NCBI GenBank assembly: GCA_030656615.1
Contig: JAUSOY010000038.1
Coordinates: 36,679-100,678 of the forward strand
Length of the DNA: 64,000 nt
DNA from: Bacteroidales bacterium
GTDB lineage: Bacteria; Bacteroidota; Bacteroidia; Bacteroidales; TTA-H9
Direction: 5' to 3'
This document shows, one piece after another, positions 57,144-64,000 of this stretch; position 1 is the stretch's first letter; every line of letters starts with the position of its first letter. The translations under genes were made by a program, and so were the position numbers. The notes beneath the pieces were generated by a model. The model did no database searches and had not been told where the DNA came from. It was given only the letters and a program-made list of their open reading frames with translations.

Positions 57144-57165
57144 GCCTCACAAAATATTTAAAACA

Positions 57166-57915
57166 TCAACCTTCTACTTCATTTCTTTGCCTGACCAATT
57201 CATACATGGTGAGGGCTGCCGCTACAGAAACATTTAAACTTCCAATTTCTCCTTTCATTGGAATATGCACCAGATGACGCGCCATACGAATTAACTCAGG
57301 GCTGACGCCATCTTCTTCTGATCCCAGAATTAATGCAGCAGGGACACGGAAATCGACCGAATAAAACGATTCCTGAGCCTTTTCGGTTACCGCAAACAAG
57401 GTAAGGCCGCTATCCTGAAGATAATTCAGCGTATCCTTAAGATTAGGAACCTTACAAATCAGTAAACGACTGAGAGCGCCGGCAGATGTTTTAATGGCAT
57501 CACCAGTAATTAATGCGGATTCACGGGCAGGAATAATGATGGCATGAACACCGGCACATTCGGCAGAACGCGCAACAGCACCAAAATTTCTTACATCCGT
57601 TACACGATCCAGTACAAGAATAAATGGAACCTCTCCCTGTTCATAAACGAAAGGCAGAATATCCTCAATGTTTTGGTAAGTAACCTGTGAAACAAATGCC
57701 ACAACACCCTGATGTACACCACGAACCAAACGGTTCAGTTTTTCAGGAGGCACCGGTTGATAGGTAATTCCTTTCTCGGCCAGTAAAGCCTTAAGAACCC
57801 GAGCATTATCGCCCGTAAGACCTTTCTGAATCATTACTTTTTCGAGTTCCCTGCCAGCCAGCACAGCTTCCATCACGGGATGGATGCCATATATCAAATC
57901 ATTATTTTTCATCAA
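57166..57915 (-). CDS. rlmB: 23S rRNA 2'-O-ribose methyltransferase, TrmH/RlmB family
   Basis: A 249-residue SPOUT enzyme. An N-terminal substrate-binding domain (YGIHPVMEAVLAGRELEKV) precedes the knotted catalytic domain with NFGAVARSAECAG, LILGSEEDGVSPELI and IPMKGEIGSLNVSVAAAL, the three TrmH-type motifs. RlmB methylates the 2'-O of G2251 in 23S rRNA; other SpoU targets are possible. It is 22 bases upstream of the GT-C pair on the same strand but unrelated in function. Confidence 0.93.
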   Translation of the reverse strand: MMKNNDLIYGIHPVMEAVLAGRELEKVMIQKGLTGDNARVLKALLAEKGITYQPVPPEKLNRLVRGVHQGVVAFVSQVTYQNIEDILPFVYEQGEVPFILVLDRVTDVRNFGAVARSAECAGVHAIIIPARESALITGDAIKTSAGALSRLLICKVPNLKDTLNYLQDSGLTLFAVTEKAQESFYSVDFRVPAALILGSEEDGVSPELIRMARHLVHIPMKGEIGSLNVSVAAALTMYELVRQRNEVEG

Positions 57916-58196
57916 AAATCAATTAATTATTCATTTTAGTAAGAAATACCACCGTCAGAAAAATGCTTTTCCGGATATTTTATCGCCATTGTTATGAGTT
58001 TCAAAACAGTAATATTTCCAACTGCGAAGATACGGAGGAATTAGGAAAAAATAATTACGGCTTGCAAGCTCCGAAAATAATCATTAAAAAAAGGACTACC
58101 TTCTTGTTTTACAATCAATTACGTACAATGGCGTGCCAAAAATCAATTTTAAAACAATACTCCAAATCTACTGCGGACAGTTGAAGTTTATAATGT
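57916..58196. other. Intergenic gap between rlmB and the GWxTD gene
   Basis: 281 bases with no supported gene. A 73-codon frame on the plus strand has no family features. No promoter with both boxes was found. Confidence 0.4.
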
Positions 58197-59441
58197 TTAC
58201 CTCCTCCATCCTTCCACGGCACTACGCCACGATTCGCGGTATTCGGATTTTCTTATCAGATTAAATTCTTCATAATTGCCTTGCTTTTTAACGCCAAAAT
58301 CAAAACGCAAACCCTGCATATCACCCTCGACCGGATAAATCCATGTTTCGATTGATTCTGAACGATATACAAATGCAGCAGGGCCAAAAACAATGTATAT
58401 CATCCCACGATCCGTCGACCAGCCTTCCTGCTTTTCTGTAAACAATAAATCGGCCTGTTCTGTCCGTGCCCGGTAATCGCCCGACATCATCGCGGCCCGC
58501 TGTGTACTTCCACTGCAATCAGTCCAAAAACGCGCCATGCCATGATTGATATCCTTATCTGAGAATATTTTTTTGTATTCATCAGCAGTGGTTATATACC
58601 GTATGGACTGCGCTGCATCAACTGCCTCTGATGATCTAAGTAATACCTTGAGAAAAAGAGAGGTATTTTCGCATTGTATATGATATACTCGCGGTAAACG
58701 TGCCGGAATATTGCACACCGGACTTCCCGTACAGGATTGAATCCAAACCGAATCGGGTCCAAATTCAGGTCTCATTGGAAGTTCCATGCTAAACGGGGGT
58801 AATGGTATTTGAGGTGGACGTGAAAACCGTTCGACCGTAAGCGCCAAATCATTTCCTTCGGTCTGCATTAACGATATCTCATGACCCCTGACAAGGATTA
58901 CCGATGCGCTCTGACGCTCAAATTTGTTGGGAAGCATTTCGGTATTCCCGATAAATAATTCAGGTGATAAGGGGTAGAATACCGTTTGACATTTCCCGGA
59001 GTTTACATCACAAAGAACGATTTCTGCAATTCCGTGATGCAGACTCTCAGAAAACATATTAAAGGTAAATGAAAGCGTTTCAGGAGCATTTTCTTTCGAA
59101 AACCGCCTCATGGCTGAAGCGCTGTCAGAAATTATTGGTGCATCATATGCCGGGCGAATTCCTACCCAACACCGATAATTCGCATGTAACTCACCACTGC
59201 TTCCCCAAGGACGGTATACTGCTCCATCAACAGAACATACTACTTTTATCAATGGCTGATCGTTTTCCCTCACAAGCAAAACCCGCGGAGCAAAGGGGCG
59301 AAATCCGGGATTATACAAACCTGCTATATTTGTTTTAGAAAGTGGGACCGGCGTATGACAAGCCGAAAATATTGATACTACGAATATTGTGGCAAAAAGC
59401 CTTAAGGCCGTAAAAAGACGCTCCGGCTTATAACTAAGCAT
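58197..59441 (-). CDS. GWxTD-domain lipoprotein
   Basis: 414 residues from the start at 59441, which gives a lipoprotein signal (TIFVVSIFSAC, Cys28); a start 90 bases upstream would spoil it. A beta-rich N-terminal region is followed by the family domain near the C terminus: FWTDCSGSTQRAA, then EGWSTDRGMIYIVFGPA. The GWxTD motif names a Bacteroidota family of envelope proteins of unknown role. Monocistronic; it lies between rlmB and the divergent double TonB_C gene. Confidence 0.88.
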   Translation of the reverse strand: MLSYKPERLFTALRLFATIFVVSIFSACHTPVPLSKTNIAGLYNPGFRPFAPRVLLVRENDQPLIKVVCSVDGAVYRPWGSSGELHANYRCWVGIRPAYDAPIISDSASAMRRFSKENAPETLSFTFNMFSESLHHGIAEIVLCDVNSGKCQTVFYPLSPELFIGNTEMLPNKFERQSASVILVRGHEISLMQTEGNDLALTVERFSRPPQIPLPPFSMELPMRPEFGPDSVWIQSCTGSPVCNIPARLPRVYHIQCENTSLFLKVLLRSSEAVDAAQSIRYITTADEYKKIFSDKDINHGMARFWTDCSGSTQRAAMMSGDYRARTEQADLLFTEKQEGWSTDRGMIYIVFGPAAFVYRSESIETWIYPVEGDMQGLRFDFGVKKQGNYEEFNLIRKSEYRESWRSAVEGWRR

Positions 59442-59587
59442 CTCAATTCTGAATATAAAATCACTGCTCGATGAGAAATTATTTCCAGCTTGATTAAAAA
59501 TGCTTTTATACTGTTTCATCGGTGTTCTCATTTTAGGACAAATATCAAGGAATAATCTCTATTCGCCGGATTTTGATGATGAATTTA

Positions 59588-59595
59588 CAAAAATA
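59588..59595 (-). promoter_or_regulatory. Candidate -7 box of the GWxTD gene
   Basis: TATTTTTG on the minus strand, upstream of the start at 59441. Possible TTTG elements lie at spacers of 16 and 25 bases, neither ideal. Confidence 0.3.
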
Positions 59596-59811
59596 GCGGC
59601 AAAAATCAAGACAAAACGTTCAAAAACCAAATGTTTGATCAGCTTATTGGCATCCACAAAATGTATATGAATACCATTCGCAGTATACCGGCCAAAAAAT
59701 GAAACGGAATTCATGAGAATTATATCGGGAATTGGTATTTTTACGAAAATGTTTTCTGTTTCCAGTGAATTTGCTGTATAAAAAATCGTTCTATAAAAAC
59801 CCCGCGCAACA

Positions 59812-60624
59812 ATGAAATACCTTCAATCACTCCCCATTCTTATATCCACGATTTTTATCACGGTTTCTATGGCCACCATGGGTCAGAACTTCAAAAAAGC
59901 TGAAGTGGCCGGAGGTAAAGCAGGATTCAAGGAATTTCTGGAATACGAAATGCAATATCCGGCCGAAGCGATTAAAAATAAATCAGAAGGGAAGCTTAGG
60001 ATTTCATTTGATGTATTGCCGGACGGAGAGCTAACAGCAATACATATCACAGGAAGCAGCGATAGCAGTTTGATTAAGGAAGCCAGGCGATTATTAAAGC
60101 GAACGGTATGGATTCCGGGCGAAAGCCGTGGAACGCAAATTCGTACTTCCAACACCACTCAAATAGAATTTAAAATTAAAAAATATCATCGCTACGTCAA
60201 AAGGCGTGGTTATGACAGCATTCCGTGCTATTGTTCCAGCTGCGACAGTTCCGCTTCAATTTATAAAGGGCGGCAATTATCAAAAACAGCCACTCCTGTT
60301 TTTGATAAAGACCAGGATTTTACCTCCTTTATCAAGAAAAATCTTCAATACCCCGAAACCGCAAAAAAAATGAATCTTAATGGACAAGTCAGTTTAAAAT
60401 TTGTGATAGAAAGCAGTAGTATTATTTCAAACATCATTGTTACAGAACATTTGGGAATGGGATGTACCGAAGAGGCCATACGCGTGATACAACTTCTGAA
60501 ATGGAGTCCCGCCGAAAAAGATAAAACCTGTGTAAGAAGCTGGAATACGGTTTCATTGTTTTTCGGGAATCCAAAAGGCGGATTTAAGTATATGCCGATG
60601 AATCAGTTTAATTCGCTCAATTAA
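59812..60624 (+). CDS. Periplasmic protein with two TonB_C-like domains
   Basis: A 270-residue protein with a signal peptide (to about residue 25, MGQNF). Two TonB C-terminal-like domains are visible: about 35-125 (FLEYEMQYPAEAIKNKSEGK then LRISFDVLPDGELTAIHITG) and about 165-262 (FIKKNLQYPETAKKMNLNGQ then VSLKFVIESSSIISNIIVTE). Between them is a Cys-rich linker (CYCSSCDSS). There is no ExbB/D-contacting membrane anchor or Pro-rich spacer, so it is not a normal TonB. It may bind receptors or act in envelope signalling; that is inference. Confidence 0.82.
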   Translation: MKYLQSLPILISTIFITVSMATMGQNFKKAEVAGGKAGFKEFLEYEMQYPAEAIKNKSEGKLRISFDVLPDGELTAIHITGSSDSSLIKEARRLLKRTVWIPGESRGTQIRTSNTTQIEFKIKKYHRYVKRRGYDSIPCYCSSCDSSASIYKGRQLSKTATPVFDKDQDFTSFIKKNLQYPETAKKMNLNGQVSLKFVIESSSIISNIIVTEHLGMGCTEEAIRVIQLLKWSPAEKDKTCVRSWNTVSLFFGNPKGGFKYMPMNQFNSLN

Positions 60625-60782
60625 AAACATTAAGAAAGTAAAACGAGAATTTTCAAAGGAATTGGCCGGTAATACTTTCAAAAAAAATGCAAAAAAACCG
60701 TGAATTAGTTTGCGGGAATCAAAACAAATATTACTTTTGCACACCGTTTCACCCATAAAAAGACTGAAACGATAAACGTTCT

Positions 60783-60856
60783 GGTTCGGTAGTTCAGTTG
60801 GTTAGAATGCCGCCCTGTCACGGCGGAGGTCGCGGGTTCGAGTCCCGTCCGGACCG
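60783..60856 (+). tRNA. tRNA-Asp (GTC)
   Basis: A 74-base cloverleaf: acceptor GGTTCGG against CCGGACC (one T-G pair), D arm AGTTCAGTTGGTTAGAAT, anticodon arm CCGCCCTGTCACGGCGG with anticodon GTC, T arm CGCGGGTTCGAGTCCCG, and discriminator G as expected for Asp. CCA is not encoded. A terminator follows directly. Confidence 0.96.
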
Positions 60857-60857
60857 C

Positions 60858-60885
60858 AAAAGCCTGAGAATTTTCTCGGGCTTTT
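60858..60885 (+). terminator. Terminator of tRNA-Asp
   Basis: AAAAGCCTGAGAA pairs with TTCTCGGGCTTTT (one T-G pair) around a 2-base turn, followed by T residues. It also lies at the 3' end of the convergent 82-residue gene. Confidence 0.8.
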
Positions 60886-60891
60886 TGCTTT

Positions 60892-61140
60892 TTAGGGGTT
60901 TGGTAATCTCCTAATGACTTTGTGACGATAAATTGGCAGAATTTGGAGCGGTTTTTCAACAAATTGCATCGCCTCTGATTTAGTTGAATGTATGGCTACA
61001 AAATCATAATTTTCTATATCTGAGAATGAAATCCAAGATGGAAGGCGAAAGTCGTCCTGTTTGATAATAATACGACCATTAAACCACCATTCGTTTAATT
61101 CAATCTGAACTGGTTTTTTATTTCCAAAAATATCCATCAT
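60892..61140 (-). CDS. Unknown 82-residue protein of the HNH/MTase-HIT unit
   Basis: A small protein (MMDIFGNKKPVQIELNEWWF, later FRLPSWISFSDIENYDFVAI) with no family that I recognise. It is the third gene of a tightly packed unit: its ATG is 4 bases downstream of the methyltransferase/HIT gene. It looks soluble and compact, with several aromatic residues and a basic C terminus (IYRHKVIRRLPNP) that might touch nucleic acid. Its stop lies just beyond the tRNA-Asp terminator. It could be a regulator or accessory factor; this is inference from position. Confidence 0.6.
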   Translation of the reverse strand: MMDIFGNKKPVQIELNEWWFNGRIIIKQDDFRLPSWISFSDIENYDFVAIHSTKSEAMQFVEKPLQILPIYRHKVIRRLPNP

Positions 61141-61144
61141 TAAT

Positions 61145-62011
61145 TTAATATTTCTGTTTTTTAGGAATTACACCTCTAACACCACCTCTTGGGTCTTCAA
61201 CATCTCCATTGTAACGAGGAATTAAATGAATATGAACATGAGGAACAGTCTGCCCTGCTGATTCGCTTATGTTGATTCCAACATTGAACCCATCAGTATT
61301 CAATTTCTTTTTCAAAATCTCTTTTGCTTTGTTCATCATAAACCAACAAGCGGATTGTTCCTTGAATGAAAGTTCAAAATAATCAGCACAATGTTTTTTT
61401 GGAATGATTAAAGTGTGTCCGTTGCTAACTGGGTATTTGTCAAGCATAGCATAAGCAGTTGCAGATTCTAAAAGCAATTCTCTATTAGCATCAGGATTGC
61501 AAAACGGGCAATCAGCATTTGTTTTTTTGCTGACTTGGTTGAAATGCTTGTATTCATACACTTCGCAATTTTCATTTTTGAAAATTGATTTATAATTCAA
61601 AATCACGTTGCATTGGTATGTTGGTTTCTGATGAACCTTGTGAATTCTGAAACCTTCGTATTGTAAATCTCTTCTCACTGCAAAGTATGCTTTACCTGTT
61701 GGCTTCAAGAGTTGTGAAATTTCCATCAGCACATTTGCTTGTTCTTCTTGCATCAAAACATTCAGAACATAAAAGCAAATAATCGTGTCAAATTTATTTG
61801 CCGGATACTTTGGGAAATAATGCTTGTCGTAGCCGACAATATTTTTCCCTTTAGATTTCAGCAACTCAACATCTTTCCCAAAGCCACATCCAAAATCCAA
61901 AATATCACCAACCAATAAACTTTTGTTCAACAAAAGTTTTGCTGGAAAGGAAAGTGTTTCTCTTTCCTTTGCTGTTAAATGATTGTATTGATTTGATTTT
62001 AGATTTTCCAT
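61145..62011 (-). CDS. SAM-methyltransferase/HIT hydrolase fusion
   Basis: A 288-residue bifunctional protein. Residues about 1-155 are a class I methyltransferase with motif I ILDFGCGFGKDVELL (37-51) and FDTIICFYVLNVL as motif IV region. Residues about 165-288 are a HIT domain with CPFC at 168-171 and the histidine triad PHVHIHLIPR (His258, His260, His262). HIT enzymes cut nucleotide-phosphate bonds such as adenylylated substrates. The pairing of the two activities suggests methylation coupled to nucleotide release or repair. It overlaps the HNH gene by 13 bases. Confidence 0.88.
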   Translation of the reverse strand: MENLKSNQYNHLTAKERETLSFPAKLLLNKSLLVGDILDFGCGFGKDVELLKSKGKNIVGYDKHYFPKYPANKFDTIICFYVLNVLMQEEQANVLMEISQLLKPTGKAYFAVRRDLQYEGFRIHKVHQKPTYQCNVILNYKSIFKNENCEVYEYKHFNQVSKKTNADCPFCNPDANRELLLESATAYAMLDKYPVSNGHTLIIPKKHCADYFELSFKEQSACWFMMNKAKEILKKKLNTDGFNVGINISESAGQTVPHVHIHLIPRYNGDVEDPRGGVRGVIPKKQKY

Positions 62012-63111
62012 TCCTCATATCCACGATTTGTGATTAAGTAATTACAACTGCTTTGCAGTTGCTTGATTGCTATCTCCTGCCAACCTGTACTTGAACTATT
62101 TCCTAAGAGTGCAACTCTTATTTCCTTTTGAAATCTTTGAGATTGATTTTCATTTATCAAATTCCAATAATGTAAAATCAAATCTTTTCTTTTCTCAATC
62201 AAATCAGTTGAAGGAATTTTATCTCGTTTCTGATTATTAGTTTTTGATTGTGAAGGAAGTAAATTCCATAAGTCGTTATTCTTCCATACTGAAAAAGGAA
62301 TCATATGGTCAACATCATAACTGGTAATTGGGTTTCCCGTCCAAACACAAAACACTTTTCCTTCTTGCTTCAAAATTGTTTTGTAAATCTGTTTTGATTC
62401 TGCTACATCTCTTTCAGTTATCGGACTTTTCAAAACTTCATTCACAACCTTATCCAAAGACAAATTCTGTTTTGAGGCCTTTACAGAAAACTCAGCCCAC
62501 TTAAAAAAAATTGAATCTTGTCCACTGATGAAACTCCCTAAAACTCTAAACGCTTCGTAATATTCAAATGGAATAGAAAACGAACCCGAAGTGTTTATCA
62601 AGAATTCTAAATCAATTTCGTTTGTGTTTCTTCTTACAGTATCAGATTCATATTGAAAGATTGAATAGTAATCGTTGTTAATTGAACGACCAATGTATTT
62701 CATTGGCATTGTTGTAATAGTTCCTTTTAATTTTTTTGCTAATGCAAAAAAATCTGATTGTAGATTTTTGGGAATTCCTTTGTTCTTTAAATCATTGTAG
62801 AAAGCGGAAAAGCCGCCAATGGTTTTGTAATCAGTAATAATTTTCTTTAGGTGATTTCCAAATGCAAGATTCGTTTCTCCATTGATTTGAGGAATGTTAG
62901 TTGAACATTCCAAAATCGGATAGTAATACAACATCCATTTTTCAATCAATAAACCCGTTGGAAAATGAACCCTATCTTTTGAGATTGTAATAAATGGGGA
63001 ATTATCTTGAATGATGTCAATTACGCCACGTAAGAGAGCAAACTTATAAGTTGTGGCCTTACTATCTCTCTCGATTATTTTACTGATATTGTAAAAGACT
63101 TCATTGTTCAT
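61999..63111 (-). CDS. HNH endonuclease domain protein
   Basis: 370 residues from the start at 63111 (MNNEVFYNISKIIERDS); an upstream in-frame ATG (63225) precedes the -7 box and is rejected. The first 240 residues are of unknown fold and have no DNA-modification motifs. The C-terminal part holds an HNH site: DVDHMIPFSVW (Asp268, His269), then WNLLPSQSKTNNQK (Asn283, Asn292). It is a probable DNA or RNA nuclease. It heads a three-gene unit and is AT-rich compared with genes left of the tRNA, which suggests transfer. Confidence 0.85.
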   Translation of the reverse strand: MNNEVFYNISKIIERDSKATTYKFALLRGVIDIIQDNSPFITISKDRVHFPTGLLIEKWMLYYYPILECSTNIPQINGETNLAFGNHLKKIITDYKTIGGFSAFYNDLKNKGIPKNLQSDFFALAKKLKGTITTMPMKYIGRSINNDYYSIFQYESDTVRRNTNEIDLEFLINTSGSFSIPFEYYEAFRVLGSFISGQDSIFFKWAEFSVKASKQNLSLDKVVNEVLKSPITERDVAESKQIYKTILKQEGKVFCVWTGNPITSYDVDHMIPFSVWKNNDLWNLLPSQSKTNNQKRDKIPSTDLIEKRKDLILHYWNLINENQSQRFQKEIRVALLGNSSSTGWQEIAIKQLQSSCNYLITNRGYEEWKI

Positions 63112-63181
63112 ATTTCTTCTGTGAATATAACCTAATTTCAGATTTATAAACCAAACAAAGCTTTGTGTGCAGGCTCCCTCA

Positions 63182-63189
63182 CAAATATA
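63182..63189 (-). promoter_or_regulatory. -7 box of the HNH unit
   Basis: TATATTTG on the minus strand, about 70 bases before the ATG at 63111. No -33 box at normal spacing. Confidence 0.4.
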
Positions 63190-63265
63190 TAGAAATCCAT
63201 TTTCATTCCCGCACGTCTTTAACAAAAAAGTTACCCACCCCTTTTATAGCACATTTTCAACACAT

Positions 63266-63305
63266 CAAAAAACCGGCAGCGGATTCCGGAAATTCCGCTG
63301 CCGGT
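63266..63305 (-). terminator. Terminator after the T9SS-tail fragment
   Basis: A 12-bp perfect inverted repeat (ACCGGCAGCGGA and TCCGCTGCCGGT) with a 10-base loop. On the minus strand it is followed by a T run. It marks the end of the broken T9SS-tail gene and insulates the HNH unit. Confidence 0.85.
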
Positions 63306-63502
63306 AAAGATTAAAATAAGTAGAACTCTTTTGGTTTATTATGAACTCATCACTAGGCAATGCAAACCGCTCAAAATCCAATTTATTAAGGAATGTCTTT
63401 ATTTTCCTTACAATTCAAGTTAAACATCTCAGGATTCTTTTTTATATCATTCATTCGATCGAGGAATTCATCTGTCGATTCAGGAATACAAATTTCTCTT
63501 AA

Positions 63503-63892
63503 TTAATCCTTTATTATTTTTTTAGTGCCATATTCACCAGCAATAGTCATATATTGAACAAAATATACGCCTGGATTTAACTGACTCAGATTAATACTTG
63601 TAATTGATGGGTTTCTTTCTGTTAATATCCTACGCCCTGTAATATCATATACATTAACTGAAATTAAAGAACTATTGCTCAAAAAAGTCAAAACATCACT
63701 AACCGGATTAGGCAGAAACCTCACATCGTTGCTTTGAGGACTTTTCTCCTCTATGCTGACGACCCCATTAATATAAAAATTTTGTCCTTTAATAGTTGAA
63801 TTCCCAAGTGTATCGGTTTCAACCCAGCCAACAACGGATTGATTATTTGTAAATGATGTACTAACTAGTGTCTGTCCATAAAGTCCTTCATT
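63503..63892 (-). pseudogene. Truncated T9SS type A sorting-tail protein (C-terminal fragment)
   Basis: About 129 codons, open from an in-frame TGA at 63893-63895 to the stop at 63503, without any ATG near the start. The last 75 residues are a type IX secretion sorting domain (FLPNPVSDVLTFLS, VYDITGRRILTERN, LSQLNPGVYFVQY, GTKKIIKD). Upstream is beta-rich passenger sequence (LYGQTLVSTSFTNNQSVVGW). The sequence beyond 63892 shows no matching frame, so the N terminus is lost through insertion, deletion or rearrangement. The full protein would have been secreted and surface-attached. Confidence 0.7.
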
Positions 63893-64000
63893 TCATGATT
63901 TCTGATAATTTTTTTCAATGCGTGAAGAATTTTTTACTTCGAAAAAATATTCGATAACGCTTACGCAGCGATCAGGTGTTTATATCTTGCCCAAATTTGT
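63893..64000. other. Sequence of unclear origin at the right edge
   Basis: Just upstream of the T9SS fragment, the minus strand offers a short frame ending in a Lys/Arg/His-rich peptide (LHALKKIIRNHEMKDF). It does not resemble the passenger domain. It may be the end of another gene or a mobile-element remnant, but the window stops too soon to tell. Confidence 0.3.

Noticed and set aside
57963..58184. 73-codon plus-strand frame between rlmB and the GWxTD gene
   Set aside because: No recognisable domain, signal or promoter, and the composition is like that of spacer DNA.
60783..60856. tRNA-Asp as an integrase attachment site for the downstream genes
   Set aside because: No copy of the tRNA 3' end is found at the far side of the unit, and no integrase gene is present. 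The composition break is reported instead.
61999..62011. The HNH and methyltransferase genes as a classical restriction-modification pair
   Set aside because: The methyltransferase half lacks a visible DNA-methylase catalytic motif (DPPY/NPPY or PC), and it is fused to a HIT domain, so standard restriction-modification is not supported.
63364..63502. In-frame codons after the T9SS stop, ending in a peptide with IPESTDEFLDRM
   Set aside because: It looks somewhat coding and is in frame with the T9SS tail past its TAA, but it holds only a 22-codon frame from its first ATG. Read-through or a remnant is possible but unsupported.
1..64000. CRISPR array, prophage or intact insertion sequence
   Set aside because: No regularly spaced repeats, phage structural genes, transposase or integrase could be found on either strand.

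Overview
The window reads as chromosomal DNA of a Bacteroidota bacterium, most likely of the Bacteroidales and its environmental relatives. The support is: promoter -7 boxes of the TAnnTTTG type, lipoproteins and PorT-like barrels, type IX secretion (T9SS) parts (GldB, a T9SS plug protein, a T9SS sorting tail), an OMP_b-brl_3 outer-membrane protein, a GWxTD lipoprotein, a complete Na+-NQR operon and a GH92 mannosidase. Genes are dense on both strands. There is one tRNA (Asp, GTC), and no rRNA, CRISPR array, integrase or intact insertion sequence.

Layout. 1-5.1 kb: start of a GH92 lipoprotein, a C69 peptidase, a MATE exporter, a YceI-like lipoprotein and an unknown lipoprotein. 5.2-6.6 kb: a small module of membrane protein, DUF134 HTH protein, DUF5320-like miniprotein and NifX/NafY-like protein, driven from a promoter that carries a perfect palindrome. 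6.6-12.9 kb: rubrerythrin, two butyrate-kinase paralogues and IcmF, the fused isobutyryl-CoA mutase; its diagnostic residues point to isobutyryl/n-butyryl-CoA rather than methylmalonyl-CoA. 13-17.8 kb: Nudix hydrolase, PadR-PspC pair, and a two-gene membrane Fe-S oxidoreductase of the HdrD/ETF-quinone type. 18-31.7 kb: large outer-membrane protein, MEMO-AMMECR1 fusion, and a minus-strand run of PorT-like barrel, NAD synthetase, sugar nucleotidyltransferase and AddB-like nuclease, with a second PorT-like barrel and GldB running the other way.

32-41.6 kb: a small lipoprotein, an FNR-like regulator with a candidate site in its own promoter, a barrel protein, a ComM/YifB ATPase, and nqrABCDEF in canonical order. 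41.9-53.7 kb: plus-strand envelope and housekeeping genes (T9SS plug, DUF2520 Rossmann protein, KdsC, UbiA-type prenyltransferase, Maf, DUF502, SurE, LpxB, two TPR proteins, ComEC). 53.7-60.6 kb: two GT-C glycosyltransferases, RlmB, a GWxTD lipoprotein and a double TonB_C protein.

The last 3 kb, beyond tRNA-Asp, differ. An AT-rich, tightly packed three-gene unit encodes an HNH endonuclease, a SAM-methyltransferase/HIT fusion and an 82-residue protein, followed by a truncated T9SS-tail fragment. This unit is the best candidate in the window for an undescribed system, possibly defence or nucleic-acid processing. That function is an inference from domain content and position only.

The energy-metabolism genes fit together: IcmF and the acyl kinases can route short-chain acyl-CoAs to acids with ATP gain, the Fe-S oxidoreductase could pass acyl-CoA dehydrogenase electrons to the quinone pool, and Na+-NQR links NADH to quinone and a sodium gradient. 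This combined picture is an inference.
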